In this document: piece by piece, positions 22,900 to 33,282 of the stretch
Layout: each line of letters begins with the position of its first letter
How positions within the stretch are numbered: the stretch's first letter is position 1
Source: Cytospora piceicola
Taxonomy: Eukaryota; Ascomycota; Sordariomycetes; Diaporthales; Cytosporaceae
Length of the DNA stretch: 64,000 nt
Direction of reading: 5' to 3'
Assembly (NCBI GenBank): GCA_023375675.1
Contig: JALQBC010000001.1
Span: 1,488,001 to 1,552,000 of the forward strand
The notes under the pieces: generated by a model
What the model was told of the DNA's origin: nothing
Seen by the model: the letters and a program-made list of their open reading frames with translations, nothing else
The model's database searches: none
Made by a program: the position numbers and the translations under genes

Positions 22900-25800
22900 A
22901 TAAGGGTATACGTTAGCCGCTTTTTTAGTTAAAGTATAGATAGCGTTTTAAAATATAAAGATCGAATCTATTTACTTATTCGTATAGTTAACCTTATTAA
23001 ACTTAAGTATAACTATACTTATTTTTAATAATATTTATCGGTTTATAAATATTAAGGTAGCAGACTTTTTTAAGTATATAATTACTAAAAATAGAGAAAT
23101 ACTTATTCTTATATAAAGAAACGTTAATATTAAGGTATAAAGGGATAACGGCTTAAAGGTATTTAAAGTTAAAAATGTAGCCTTTTATAAAAAATTCGTA
23201 TATAACCTAATACTACTTAACTAGTTTTAAAAGAAAGGATACTATTAAGATAATAAAAGAGACTAAAATACTATTAGACAGAACTATAATAACTCCTTCT
23301 TATATACTCTCTTTATAAAATATAAATAAAATATATTAAAAAGGCTTTTAAATACTATAACTAAAGTTACGTTTAGAAAAAGAGTAGCTTTATTTAATAT
23401 AACGTTACAGAAGATAGAACGGCAGATTTCGGATAAATTTTAATACCTACGGCTAAGATATCCGGGGCTAAAAAAACTTAGTAAGGTTACTAGCTTATAT
23501 CGAGGTGCTTAAATAAGGTAAAAGCTTTATATATACGAATATAACAGATATATTATAAGGAAGATAAAAAGATAAGTGTTTTAAGTTTTTTAAGAAAAAC
23601 TATAGAAAATCTAACGCTTCGCTTTAGATTTTACCGATATTATAAAAGACCTTAAAGGATATAAAGCGGTAGCCTTCTTTATTTACTATAAAACAGAGGT
23701 AATATACGACTATTACTTTTAAAACCGAGACTAAACTACGTTAAAACGCCTATTAAAATTATTTATAAGAACTATAAAGAATAAAAAAGTAATACTTAAA
23801 ACCCTCGAATATAATAAAGAAATTATTAAACTATAATAGTTAAAAAACTAACTAGAAAATAATAATAACGTTAAAATTAAGCCTTTAGTATTATAGATAT
23901 AAGTATAAAACGGTATTACCGAACGTTCGAGAGGTATAGTTACTATAAAAGCAAGGTATATAATAATTTATACGAAACTTCCGAATTTCTTTTAAAGAAA
24001 AGTAATTAAAGCAGTTGTATATCTATATAACCGGCTTCCGAAGTATATTTAAAGGCGATAAAAGACCTTATTAAAAAGATAGAATAAACTTATAGCTAAG
24101 TTCCTTACTAATTTCCGCCTTTAAGTATACTATCTATAGGTATTTAGCTATAAAGTATACGTAATAATACTTATAATATAAAATAAAATAAAGCAACTAA
24201 AGAAAATAAACCTTTAAGCTTAAATAAGTTACCTTTTAAAATATAAATCGACTAATATTTATAGGATATAAAACCCTTAAACTAATAAAGTATATACTTT
24301 AAGAGATGTTATTTTTAATAAGAAGATAACGTTTAATAGCTAGATAAACTATTTATAAGATAATATCCGAAAGGTAGATACTAATATATTATAAGAATAC
24401 CTATACTAACGGATAATTCTATAAGAAAACCTAATAAATACTTTACTTAAAGAGAAAGAAATAAGAGATTTCGAAAGTAATACTATTTATATTAAAGTTA
24501 ATATAAAAGTAAAAGTATATAAAAATAAGAATAAAATAGTAAAGGAGTACGTTAAAGAGACTAATTACTTTTTAAGTAAAACGTATATATACTTATTAAC
24601 TTTAAAGGTATTTTTCCTTCCGTTATATAGCTCTATCCTTATAGCTTTTATAACGAAGATAGACGAAGAGTACTTAAAAGATAAGATAGTACCTTAAACT
24701 AATAAAGTACGCTTATAAATCTTAACGTTTAATATAAAAAGACTGTAAAATTAGTTAAGATAACGAGACGGGAAGATTATTATAAAGGGTATAGTATAAA
24801 AAGAGATAAAGAGGTTATCTTAAAAGATAAAGAACGTAAATCCGGGTATAATATTATACTATTTATAAAAAGAACAGAAGATATATAAACGAAAGCTATC
24901 CTTAGCTTTAAAAACGTTTTATAAACGTTATAGGTATATTTATAGAGACTTATTTAAGTAAGTAGAGAAAGACTATCTTTAAAGCTATAAAGAAATACGG
25001 TTATAAGAAGAAAAAGTAGTAAGTATAATAGCTAAAAAGACTTTACTAAACTATATATAGGTATATATTTATAAATATAATAAGTATAAGTTTTTTATTA
25101 AATATAAAGCTTAGCTAGTTATCCGAAGAGATTAATAATAAAAAGGCGATATAAAAGAAACCTATATAGTTACTCTTATTAGAAAGTTATTTAAAATAGT
25201 AATAGCAATCGTAGTTAAGTTCGATCTTAAACTTATTTAGTATAATACGGTTAATACCTTCGTTAACGTATTATTTAATAAAGAGATCTATATACGTATA
25301 CTATAGGGATATCGAAAGTTAAAGTAGGTTTTCTTATTAAAAAAGGCCTTTTATAAACTTAGAGAATTTCTATTATTATAATAAAAAGAACTTACTTATA
25401 TACTTAAAAAGATCGGTTTTACTTTAGTTCCTTATAAGCCTTATTATTTTATACAGAATAACGTACTAATCTTTTTTTATATAAATAATATCGTTATTAC
25501 GTATTAAAGTAAAGATAAGAAAGTAGTTAAAGAAACTATTAAATAGCTAAAGTTATAATATAGAATTATAGGCGGAGATAACCTTTAATAGTTTTTAAGT
25601 ATTATAATACTTCGGGATAAAATTATACGGAAGATTTAGCTTTTTTAAATAAACTATATAAATAAAATATCGTCTTTTACGTAGATATAGTAATAAGCTT
25701 TATATAAAACACTAATAGCCTTAATAAAACTATTATTATATCCGGACCGGGTATTTATTATATTAGCCTGTTTATATTAACGTAAAGTCGGATTAATTCT

Positions 25801-26480
25801 ATACGTAGTAGTAATTATAAGGCTAGATATAGCTTTTATAGTATTTAAGCTTACGTAGTTTAATATTAATCCCGGGCTATAGTATTATAAAGTAGCCGAC
25901 TAAGTTTTAATATATTTTACTTAAATATTAGCCTTTATTTTCGAATTAAAAAAAGTAAACTTTTTTAAAGTATAAAGCGACTTATCTTTTACCGATAATA
26001 GCCTAAACCGTCGAAGTTTATAAGTATACGTAATAAGATTATTTAATAGATATATCGGATAAAAAGCGAATAAGTAAAATATTATAACTACTTTTACTAT
26101 AAAGGCTAAGTTACTTTCTTTTACTTAAGTATTAAAAAAAGCCCTTTTTTAGTATCGGCTTATACGAAAACTAAAGGTTTAGTTTAACTAATAAACTATC
26201 TAATTATAATACGATAATATATAAACGATTAAGCTAATAAATAAAGAGATTACCTAGCTTAATATAAAACTTCGCTATATAAATATATATAATTACTAAC
26301 TATAGTAAAAAGTTTAATAAGGATATCTATATATTAATTACGTTAATACTTTAAATATAGTTACTAATAAACTAACTAAGATACTTTTTATTATTAGCTA
26401 CTAAAAGTTTATTATTTAACTTAAGCTAGTTAATATTAAAGATAAGATTCGAAAATAAAAGGTAAAAAACTTAAAAGACG
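22900..26480 (+). pseudogene. Copia polyprotein remnant (protease, integrase, RT, RNase H)
   Basis: Translation through the stops gives the copia order of domains. Recognisable short matches are FNNIYRF in the protease region, YLRLRYPG at the integrase zinc region, ALDFTDI at the integrase core, NTFVNVLFNKEIYIR (cf. the copia DAVNAFVNA segment) and FFYINNIVIT at the RT active site. Near the end, LINKEIT and a FADNS-like LPFTDNSL mark RNase H. The aspartates of the RT YVDD box read as asparagine, as expected from G-to-A change in GAC/GAT. Frame boundaries are approximate. The Gag region to the left (~21700-22900) is too decayed to divide. Confidence 0.85.
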
Positions 26481-27702
26481 ATATAATTAATAAGCTAAAA
26501 GACTTACTAATCTAATACGGATATATAAAAGTATATATTATAGAATTAAAGAGAAAAAAAGAGTTATAAGGTATACCGGCTTATATATAAAGGCGTTTAA
26601 ATTATATTATATTATTTTTAAATAAACTACTATACTTAAAGTCGGTAGCCTTTTTTTTATAGCTAGATTACCGATTAAAGGTAAAGGTTTAAAAGGGCCT
26701 TTTACTTTTACGTAGTTTTAATAGTTATAATACTAATAAAAGAGGTATATATATAACGACGTACTTTCTTTACCTTACCTTTATCGGTTTAAACGCTCTC
26801 TCGAATTCTTTTATAAAAGGAATCGAAAGTATAAACCTTAAGCTTTATACTAACCGGTATAAAAAGGTATATATAACTAACTTATATATACTATATATAC
26901 GCTTTTATATAACCTTTAGCTTAGTCGTAATAAAAGTCTATAAACCTTTAATACGCCTACTAATAGGCGTAACGTTAGTAAGGTATAGTATAGATCTTAG
27001 CAGATCGTATTATACGTAAAGTATAAAGAATAGTCGAAAGCTATAGCTAGCCTTCGACCTTTTTATCTTTTTAGAATAAAAGTATTAGCAGATAACTTAG
27101 TAAAAGGAACTACGGAAAAAGTATTTATAGTAAGCTTTACGCCGGCCTTACCTTTACTTTTACTTTTATTTTCGTCTTTTTTCTTATTTTTATCTTTAAC
27201 CTTATCTTTATCTTCGTTTATATTTTCGTCTTTATCTTTATCTTTATTGTTATTATTATCGTTTAAACAGACGATAGTACTACTAAACTATATACTAATT
27301 AAAAAGGACGTAAAGGATAAGGATATAAGAAGATATATAAAGGTAGCTTACTTTAAAATAAAGCTTAGCTTAATAAAGAATATATCGTTAGCTATTTCGG
27401 CTACTTTTTCTTTAGAATAGAAAGGTATTATATAAACGATTAAGAAAGAACGTATAAAGAGGACTATTAAGGCTTTACTAGTTATTATTACTATTACTAC
27501 TATAGTAATAGTAATAGTAGTAATAACTATATAATAGTAAATAAAAGGAAAAAAAGCACGTTTTATAAACGATACTACTAAATATAGTTAGCTATATAGC
27601 TATAACAGGCTTTACCTACCTTACCTCTTTATAAGGGTTAACACCTTAAGAACAGGGCCTACGTAGAGAAACCTATCTGTAGATAGCTTTTTTTAAAGGG
27701 TA
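26480..27702. other. Extra 1.2 kb 3' tail of the copia element
   Basis: RNase H ends near 26470, yet the 3' LTR begins at 27703. This tail is RIP-mutated like the rest. On the minus strand a low-complexity Asp/Lys/Glu/Asn-rich frame (KDKDKDEN...) runs through about 27250-27140. An imperfect AT palindrome lies at 27481-27526. I cannot say whether it once coded for protein. Confidence 0.5.
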
Positions 27703-27868
27703 TATTAGACGGTAGTAGAGGTCTTTACGGAAATACTTCGGTCTATATAAATAAATAAGTTATATAATTAACTTCGGGATGTATTTAATATGGAAATTAG
27801 CGTACCCGAGCAAGCGGGGTACGAGATAATACATTAATACATTAATCGAGTATATATTACGTGTGACA
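27703..27868 (+). repeat. 3' LTR of the copia element
   Basis: 166 bp, ending in intact ...GTGTGACA. Its start has decayed from TGTCAGAC to TATTAGAC. All mutated bases relative to the 5' copy lie in positions 2-61, its inner half. It is followed directly by the second GATAC copy. Confidence 0.95.
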
Positions 27869-27873
27869 GATAC

Positions 27874-28077
27874 GGTATCATCGACGGTCTCTTGTTTTGG
27901 CATGACGGCCTCTTACATAATCCTGGCCGTTTGCCCTGTTTGCCCGTGGATCTTGGTCTCATAAATACTCTCCCTCATTTCACTCCCTTTCAACCATTCT
28001 CATCTCTCGTTACAACTCAACGACATAAAGCCAACCGAACTCACAACATATACTTTTCTTCATCAAAGTCACTCATC
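27874..28077 (+). promoter_or_regulatory. Truncated promoter and leader of the aldo-keto reductase
   Basis: Only 204 bp separate the GATAC duplication from the ATG. A TATA-like CATAAATACT lies near 27960, followed by CT-rich initiator-like sequence and a CA-rich leader. Any upstream element beyond 204 bp would now lie beyond the transposon. The TATA call is by eye. Confidence 0.5.
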
Positions 28078-29033
28078 ATGGCCTCAACCCAGAACACCAG
28101 GTAAGTCTCTCACTCCTCATACTCACCATCTTACTACGTCATCTAACACTTCCCTTCAGCAAGACCTACACCCTCAACACGGGCGACAAGATCCCTGCCC
28201 TCGGACTGGGAACTTGGCAGAGCAAGCCGAATGAGGTGAAGAACGCTGTTGAGGCGGCTCTCAGGGCCGGCTACAAGCACATCGACACAGCCTTCGCCTA
28301 TGGCAACGAGAAGGAGGTTGGCGACGGCATCAAGGCTTCCGGAGTGCCCCGCGACCAGATCTGGCTGACCACCAAGCTGGACAACCCATGGCACAAGCGC
28401 GTGACCGAGGGCTTTGCCAAGTCCCTCGAGGCTCTGCAGACTGACTACCTCGACCTGTACCTGATGCACTGGCCTAGCTCAACGGACCCAGATGACCTGA
28501 AGAAGCACTACCCCGACTGGGACTTCATCGACACGTGGAGGGAGATGCAGAAGCTGCTCGACACTGGAAAAGTAAAGAACATCGGCGTGTCCAACTTTGC
28601 CATCAAGAACATGGAGAAGCTCCTCGCCGCCGAGAGCACAAAGGTGGTGCCGGCCGTCAACCAGATCGAGCTGCACCCGTGCAACCCTTCGCCCAAGCTC
28701 ATCAAGTACCTGCAGGAGAAGAACATCCACCCTACCGCATACTCGCCACTCGGTAGCACCGACTCCCCGCTCGCCAAGAACGAGGCGCTGCTATCCATCG
28801 CCAAGTCCAAGGGCAAGTCGCCCCAGCAGGTCCTGATCATGTGGGGACTGCAGAAGGGCTTCTCTGTGCTGCCCAAGAGTGTCACCGAGTCGCGGATCAA
28901 GACAAACTACGAGATGGACGGCTGGAGCCTGACGGATGAGGAGGTCGCTGCACTGGACTCGATCCAGGAGCGCTTCAAGGTCTGCGGAGACGCTTGGCTC
29001 CCAGTCAAGGTGTTCTTCGGTGACGACGAGTAG
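28078..29033 (+). CDS. Aldo-keto reductase (glycerol dehydrogenase / aldose reductase type)
   Basis: Two exons, 28078-28100 and 28160-29033, split by a 59-nt intron with donor GTAAGT, branch-like CTAAC and acceptor TTCAG. The product is 298 residues, close to the usual size. The catalytic tetrad is intact: Asp50 in HIDTA, Tyr55 in AYGNE, Lys80 in TTKLDN and His111 in MHWP. The NADPH-binding end is visible as LPKSVTESRI. This is a soluble (beta/alpha)8 oxidoreductase reducing aldehydes or ketoses. The sequence resembles fungal Gcy1/Gld-type enzymes more than xylose reductases, but the substrate is inferred only by family. Codon use and GC match neighbouring genes, so the gene itself is not RIP-affected despite the adjacent element. 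Confidence 0.94.
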
Positions 29034-29736
29034 ACGTGGAAGAATACAAGACATATAATGCAGAACGCAGGAGGTCACACTCGGCGGCTAGATCAATGAA
29101 ATAAACGAGACAAATTTGAATTATAGCTTTACAGGAACATACACAAGCTGACAGCAGACGGCCCATCTGGGATTCCTGCAGTGCCCTCTCCTTCATGTCT
29201 AAGTCGATGAAACATACACACACATACACTATCAGGAAGATGCAATGCTATCAAAATCTACCGATTGAACGACTAACGGGATACCGGGCATTGATCACCC
29301 CGCCGAATCTCCTAACGTCAACTCGCTTTCAACGACAGCTTCTCAATCAAATCGTGTAAGTCGGGTTGTTCCTGCCACAGCACCTTGTGGAGTCACGTGC
29401 GTAGGACTGTTCAAGGCGCGACGTCAACACGGCCGACAATACTCTTCCACACTCCTAGCGGTAGAACTACTCACCACAGTTCTACTTCATGCCTGCATGA
29501 TAGGACATTGTAGCCACAGTCCAGGTCAAAGAGTCAGGCACATAGGTGTGGTTACACGTTGAAATCATCTCCGTTGCGCCCACTTCAAGCCAGCTCGTGC
29601 CAACGACACTCATGAAGGAGCAACTAGGTGAGCTGTGGGTAAGTACTGAGATCCATGTTTTGTAGAGTCTCATTTCTGTGGGTTTCAAACGGACGGGTAT
29701 ATACCATAATACTATACCCGCAAACAAGCCGCCCCC
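29034..29736. other. Convergent intergenic spacer
   Basis: 703 bp between convergent genes. I see no RNA gene or repeat beyond short CA-rich words. Confidence 0.5.
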
Positions 29737-30381
29737 TCATAGCTTCACCCGAACTTTATCCCCTCCCTGGTCCTCCAAAACCCAGCTCACCTCCCTCCTG
29801 ACCTTCTCCGCCAGCCGCTCCCCGTCCTCGGGGTCCAGATCCGTCCTCTGGCCCCGCCCAAACATGGTGAACTTCTCGCTCCACCTCCCCTGGGCCCTGA
29901 TCTCCGGCCGCGGTATCACATGGAAGTGCATGTGCGGGACGACCTGCGCGGCCGCGGCCCCGTTGTTCTGCACCACGTTCCAGTCCCCCACGCCGGTGGC
30001 CCGGCTCAGCGCCGTGGACAGGATGCGCAGGTGGTATCCCAGCTCGCGGGCCTCATGGCTGTCGACGTCGCTGAGCTTGGGGGAGTGCCGGCGGGGGCAG
30101 AGGAGGAGGTGGCCCCGGGAGAGCGGCATGATGTCTAGGAAGGCAATTACGGTGGGCGTGGAGAGGAGGATGTAGGTCTCCGGGTTGGGGGAAGCAAGGG
30201 CTGGTGAGAGGGTTTGGGAGTCGGCGGGTGGGGGTTTTAGGGGGTCGTAGGGCTTGTAAAGATGTGATATACGGCAGAAGGGGCAGTCTGGGTCATGGTC
30301 GTTGTGCAACATAGGTGTTGAAGCCGGGTTTGAAGGCTGTGGGTCGTCGAAGGTTGACTTCTCTGGCACGAGAGGCGCCAT
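29737..30381 (-). CDS. HIT-family nucleotide hydrolase/transferase
   Basis: A single-exon gene of 214 residues. The histidine triad is intact as HMHFHVIPR (His150, His152, His154). Upstream is VVQNNGAAAAQVVPH, the usual loop before the triad, and FLDIMPLSRGHLLLCPRRH, typical of HINT-type proteins. An N-terminal CPFC pair (Cys33, Cys36) may help bind zinc. It would cleave nucleoside phosphoramidates or dinucleotide polyphosphates by a histidine-AMP intermediate. The protein is longer than a minimal HINT because of a Pro-rich insert at 45-65. It is divergent from the Rpb12 gene across 494 bp. Confidence 0.92.
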   Translation of the reverse strand: MAPLVPEKSTFDDPQPSNPASTPMLHNDHDPDCPFCRISHLYKPYDPLKPPPADSQTLSPALASPNPETYILLSTPTVIAFLDIMPLSRGHLLLCPRRHSPKLSDVDSHEARELGYHLRILSTALSRATGVGDWNVVQNNGAAAAQVVPHMHFHVIPRPEIRAQGRWSEKFTMFGRGQRTDLDPEDGERLAEKVRREVSWVLEDQGGDKVRVKL

Positions 30382-30875
30382 GGTGTGTGCCCTGCCCCAG
30401 CACTTGGGAGCCTAAACAAAGAAAACTGAAGTGAAGGTGTTAAGGAACTCGACCTAATCGATCGTCAAGAGCTGTCATGTACTGTGTAAGGCGTGGGCAA
30501 CAAGGGTAATCAACTATCCCCGGATATATAACACCCGCAACACGTCAGTTGATTTAGTTGCCAAGATAAATGAGCTGGGATGCACCTTGGCTCTCGCAGG
30601 GACCCCTGAGCCCCTGTCTGAGTGGCAGTGCGCCGGCAGGCAAGCTCAGTTCTGCCGTGGGACAAGTCTCGACCGCCCAATTTTTCTACGGATTAGCGCC
30701 TTTACGCCTTTCGCATCGCCGTATTCATCTTCAAGACCACCACCTCCGAACTCGATCCATCTCGCACTCGACAAACAACCATCCACAACCTCCACGCATC
30801 AAAACTCAATTCTGCCATAACTAACACGCCCACCTGAAAACCACCCATCAACCAAACAAACAAAATACAGCAGAC
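30382..30875. promoter_or_regulatory. Shared divergent promoter, HIT / Rpb12
   Basis: 494 bp between divergent starts, with CA-rich leader sequence just before the Rpb12 ATG. I see no defined binding site. Confidence 0.5.
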
Positions 30876-31206
30876 ATGTCTCGCGAAGGCTACACTGTCC
30901 CCACCGGCTCTCAGAGCAGCCCCTTCGGCGCAGGCGGTAACGCCGTGGCCGGCAAGCCCAACAGCTTCGCGGCCGAGTTCCGTGACGACAACGCCCTGAT
31001 GAAGTACCTCTGCGGCGACTGTGGCTCCCACACCCCCCTTAGAAAGTCCGACCCTATCCGTTGCAAGGACTGCGGTTGCCGTGTCCTGTACAAGGAGCGG
31101 ACAAAGAGGTTAGTCAGCCTGTGTGTGGGAGGGGTGGTAAAGGGACGAAAGGGTCTGGTTATTGACGATTTGGTGATATAGGATGATCCAGTTCGAGGCG
31201 CGGTAA
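30876..31206 (+). CDS. RPB12: RNA polymerase I/II/III shared subunit Rpb12 (ABC10-alpha)
   Basis: Two exons: 30876-31108 and 31182-31206. A 73-nt intron (donor GTTAGT, acceptor TATAG) leaves only eight codons for exon 2, too short to find by frame scanning. The 85-residue product has the family's C-terminal zinc ribbon with Cys46, Cys49, Cys63 and Cys66 and ends in the near-invariant QFEAR. The ~40-residue N terminus is variable, as in other fungi. This small subunit is common to all three nuclear RNA polymerases and is essential in yeast. The gene converges on GPN1, whose product helps import RNA polymerase II. Confidence 0.95.
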
Positions 31207-31660
31207 ACGGTGTTTTGATACAGCTATGCGATTTGGCGATACGAGCCGGCGATCTGCTCAACGATGAACCCGGCAAAGGATGCTTCAGCAGCATTGGCTT
31301 GATATAGCCGGCAGGGCGGGGATGGTATTCGGCACCAAGAACGGTTCTGATTCGTGGTCTTCCAGCGGATGGCAGGAGTCTGGGATAACCGTCCGGGCGC
31401 TCTATGATTACTGGGGCACGATACCCCGAAGTAAAGGAAACGGAGAACCCCCAGATACCAACAAGATGAGGACATCACGGCAGAGATGGAGTTGGGGCGT
31501 AAAGAACTTTTGAATGCATTCTCTAGACAAATGTGGATGGTATCAAATCCCTCAACCGAACGCCGTTAATGCAAATTCCTCCCCCGAGTACACCGTTCCG
31601 ATATGCAAATTCTCCTTTGATCATCACCTCCAAGGTCCGACCAAGTTCCCACCATCACCC
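31207..31660. other. Convergent spacer, RPB12 / GPN1
   Basis: 454 bp of 3' flanking sequence with no gene or repeat seen. Confidence 0.5.
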
Positions 31661-32857
31661 CTAGCCCTGCTTCTGCTGCTGATGTAGGAACTTTGCGAAG
31701 CTAGCCTCCTCACCAAGTGTCTCGTCGCCTGGTAGCATGGCCGCCTCGTATCTCGCCTGCAGGCCGTCACGATCCATCTCGTCATCATCAGCCATCTCAT
31801 CCGAGTCCTGGTCGCTGACGACATCAATACCGTCATCCCCTTCCTTGTTCTCTGACATGGGAATGCCACTCGTAGACAGGCCCTTCATCATCTTGTCCAA
31901 CTCCTTCTCCCGTGCGGCCTTCTTGGCGTCATCCCTCTCCTTCCTCTTCCTCTCCAACTCTGGCTGGTAGTCCCTGTTGAACTCCTCCGCCTTCTCCGCC
32001 ACCGCGTCAAAGAAGTCGTCAATGCCCGCGCCGGTCATGCTGCTCACTCCTACAACGCTCAAGTGCGCATAGAACTCCTCCAGCATAAGTGACATGCTGT
32101 TTAGCAGACTGCCCATGTACCCGCTGCCACCACCAACACCGCCCTCCGAGCCGCCGAAGGCATTGCTGTTCTCGTCCTCCTGCAGTGCGGCCTGGAAGGA
32201 CTCGAAGTCGGTCATCCACTCCTTGGCAAAAGAGGCATCCTTGACGTCGGTCTTGTTGAAAACGAGGATCATGGGCAGTTTGGTCTTGTACAGGATACTG
32301 CAGGCGTAGAGCATGTTGCTCATAAAGGTAGACGTGGAGCTCGTTCGGGGGGTGTCGATAATGTAGGCTATAACGGTGGGGAAGCTCGACGCCAGACTCT
32401 CGAGCAATATCGTGCCACTGGCCGACCACACGAACACCTCGATCTGTCCCGGTGTGTCCACCAAGATGTTGTGGATTGGTGCCCTGTTGGGGTTCTCGGG
32501 GTCGGGCTGTGTGCGCTTCTCGAGGAGGCCAAGGATCTGGTCGACCTTCGTGGCGAAGAGGTTGAGCGAGGTGAGTATGCCGCCGTTGGGGCCGAGGTTG
32601 TACTGCTTCATGACCTCCTTGTAGTTGACGCTGTCGCGGATGTCGATGTTGCTGTCGAAAGGGACGTTGAGGACGGCTGGATCCAGGTTGATCACATAGG
32701 GGGGGTCCTTCTTCCCGTGGAGATGGGCATTGATGCGCTGCATGAAGGTCGTCTTGCCTGAGCCGGCCATGCCTACGCAGACGATGGAGACGGGCTGTTT
32801 GCCGGCAGCGCCGGAGCCTGCCTGGCTGCTGGGGTCGGCTGCTGAAGTCGATGCCAT
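31661..32857 (-). CDS. GPN1: GPN-loop GTPase 1 (Npa3/Gpn1)
   Basis: A single-exon gene of 398 residues. The P-loop is GMAGSGKTT (29-37), the family-defining Gly-Pro-Asn loop is at 89-91 in LGPNGGILT, and DTPGQIE and FNKTD supply the G3 and G4 motifs. The C terminus is acidic and disordered with a Lys/Glu-rich helix, as in Gpn1 rather than Gpn2/3. Known role of the family: assembly and nuclear import of RNA polymerase II, acting with Gpn2 and Gpn3. The ATG at 32857 was preferred because the longer frame upstream begins at a GTG. The gene shares a 425-bp divergent promoter region with the Cwf19-like gene. Confidence 0.95.
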   Translation of the reverse strand: MASTSAADPSSQAGSGAAGKQPVSIVCVGMAGSGKTTFMQRINAHLHGKKDPPYVINLDPAVLNVPFDSNIDIRDSVNYKEVMKQYNLGPNGGILTSLNLFATKVDQILGLLEKRTQPDPENPNRAPIHNILVDTPGQIEVFVWSASGTILLESLASSFPTVIAYIIDTPRTSSTSTFMSNMLYACSILYKTKLPMILVFNKTDVKDASFAKEWMTDFESFQAALQEDENSNAFGGSEGGVGGGSGYMGSLLNSMSLMLEEFYAHLSVVGVSSMTGAGIDDFFDAVAEKAEEFNRDYQPELERKRKERDDAKKAAREKELDKMMKGLSTSGIPMSENKEGDDGIDVVSDQDSDEMADDDEMDRDGLQARYEAAMLPGDETLGEEASFAKFLHQQQKQG

Positions 32858-33282
32858 CTTTTGTGTTTGGTTTATCGGTTGAAGGTCTTCGATTGAGCGG
32901 CGTAGTTGAAGATAGGTGATTGTAGGATGTATGTGAATGTTGAAGCTCACATGAAAAGTTCCCAGAAAAAGATGGCGGGGCTTGATCGATATGTCAGAGT
33001 GGAATGTGGAGGAGCTTGTCCGGCAGGCAGGCAGCCCATCCCTGTCTGCCGCTAAGTCAGTGATCCCTGCAAAGACATCGGGACCTGAAGTGGGAATTTT
33101 GGGGTCCTGGAGAGCTTCTTGCGACTATCACGTCACACTGCCTAATTCTGTCTTCAAAAGTTACTCCTTCCTTCTACAGACTTTGGACTTCTGTGATTCA
33201 AGACTGACAAGCATTTCTTTGGCCATTGAGTCTTGTTGCCCTACTTGAGATTAACACTTGGGCCTAATTCTAACCTGCAATA
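32858..33282. promoter_or_regulatory. Shared divergent promoter, GPN1 / Cwf19-like
   Basis: 425 bp between divergent starts. No specific site is recognised. Confidence 0.45.

Larger units (their letters stand above)
21510..27868 (+). mobile_element. Complete RIP-mutated Ty1/copia LTR retrotransposon
   Basis: A 6359-bp element bounded by two 166-bp LTRs and by a 5-bp target duplication, GATAC at 21505-21509 and 27869-27873. Base composition drops sharply to AT-rich inside and recovers at once outside. Every frame is broken by stops created by C-to-T and G-to-A changes. Remnants still appear in order: a protease-like region (~22990-23050), a zinc-binding integrase start (YLRLRYPG where copia has HLRLGHPG, ~23450), integrase core, reverse transcriptase with YINN in place of YVDD (25478-25489), then RNase H-like sequence to ~26470. 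Integrase before reverse transcriptase defines Ty1/copia. A short purine run AAAGGG precedes the 3' LTR. No primer-binding site is readable after RIP. It cannot encode active proteins. Confidence 0.95.

Noticed and set aside
21510..27868. Gypsy-type retrotransposon or DNA transposon
   Set aside because: Integrase remnants precede reverse transcriptase and a YVDD-type box is present, which fits copia. Terminal repeats are direct, not inverted.
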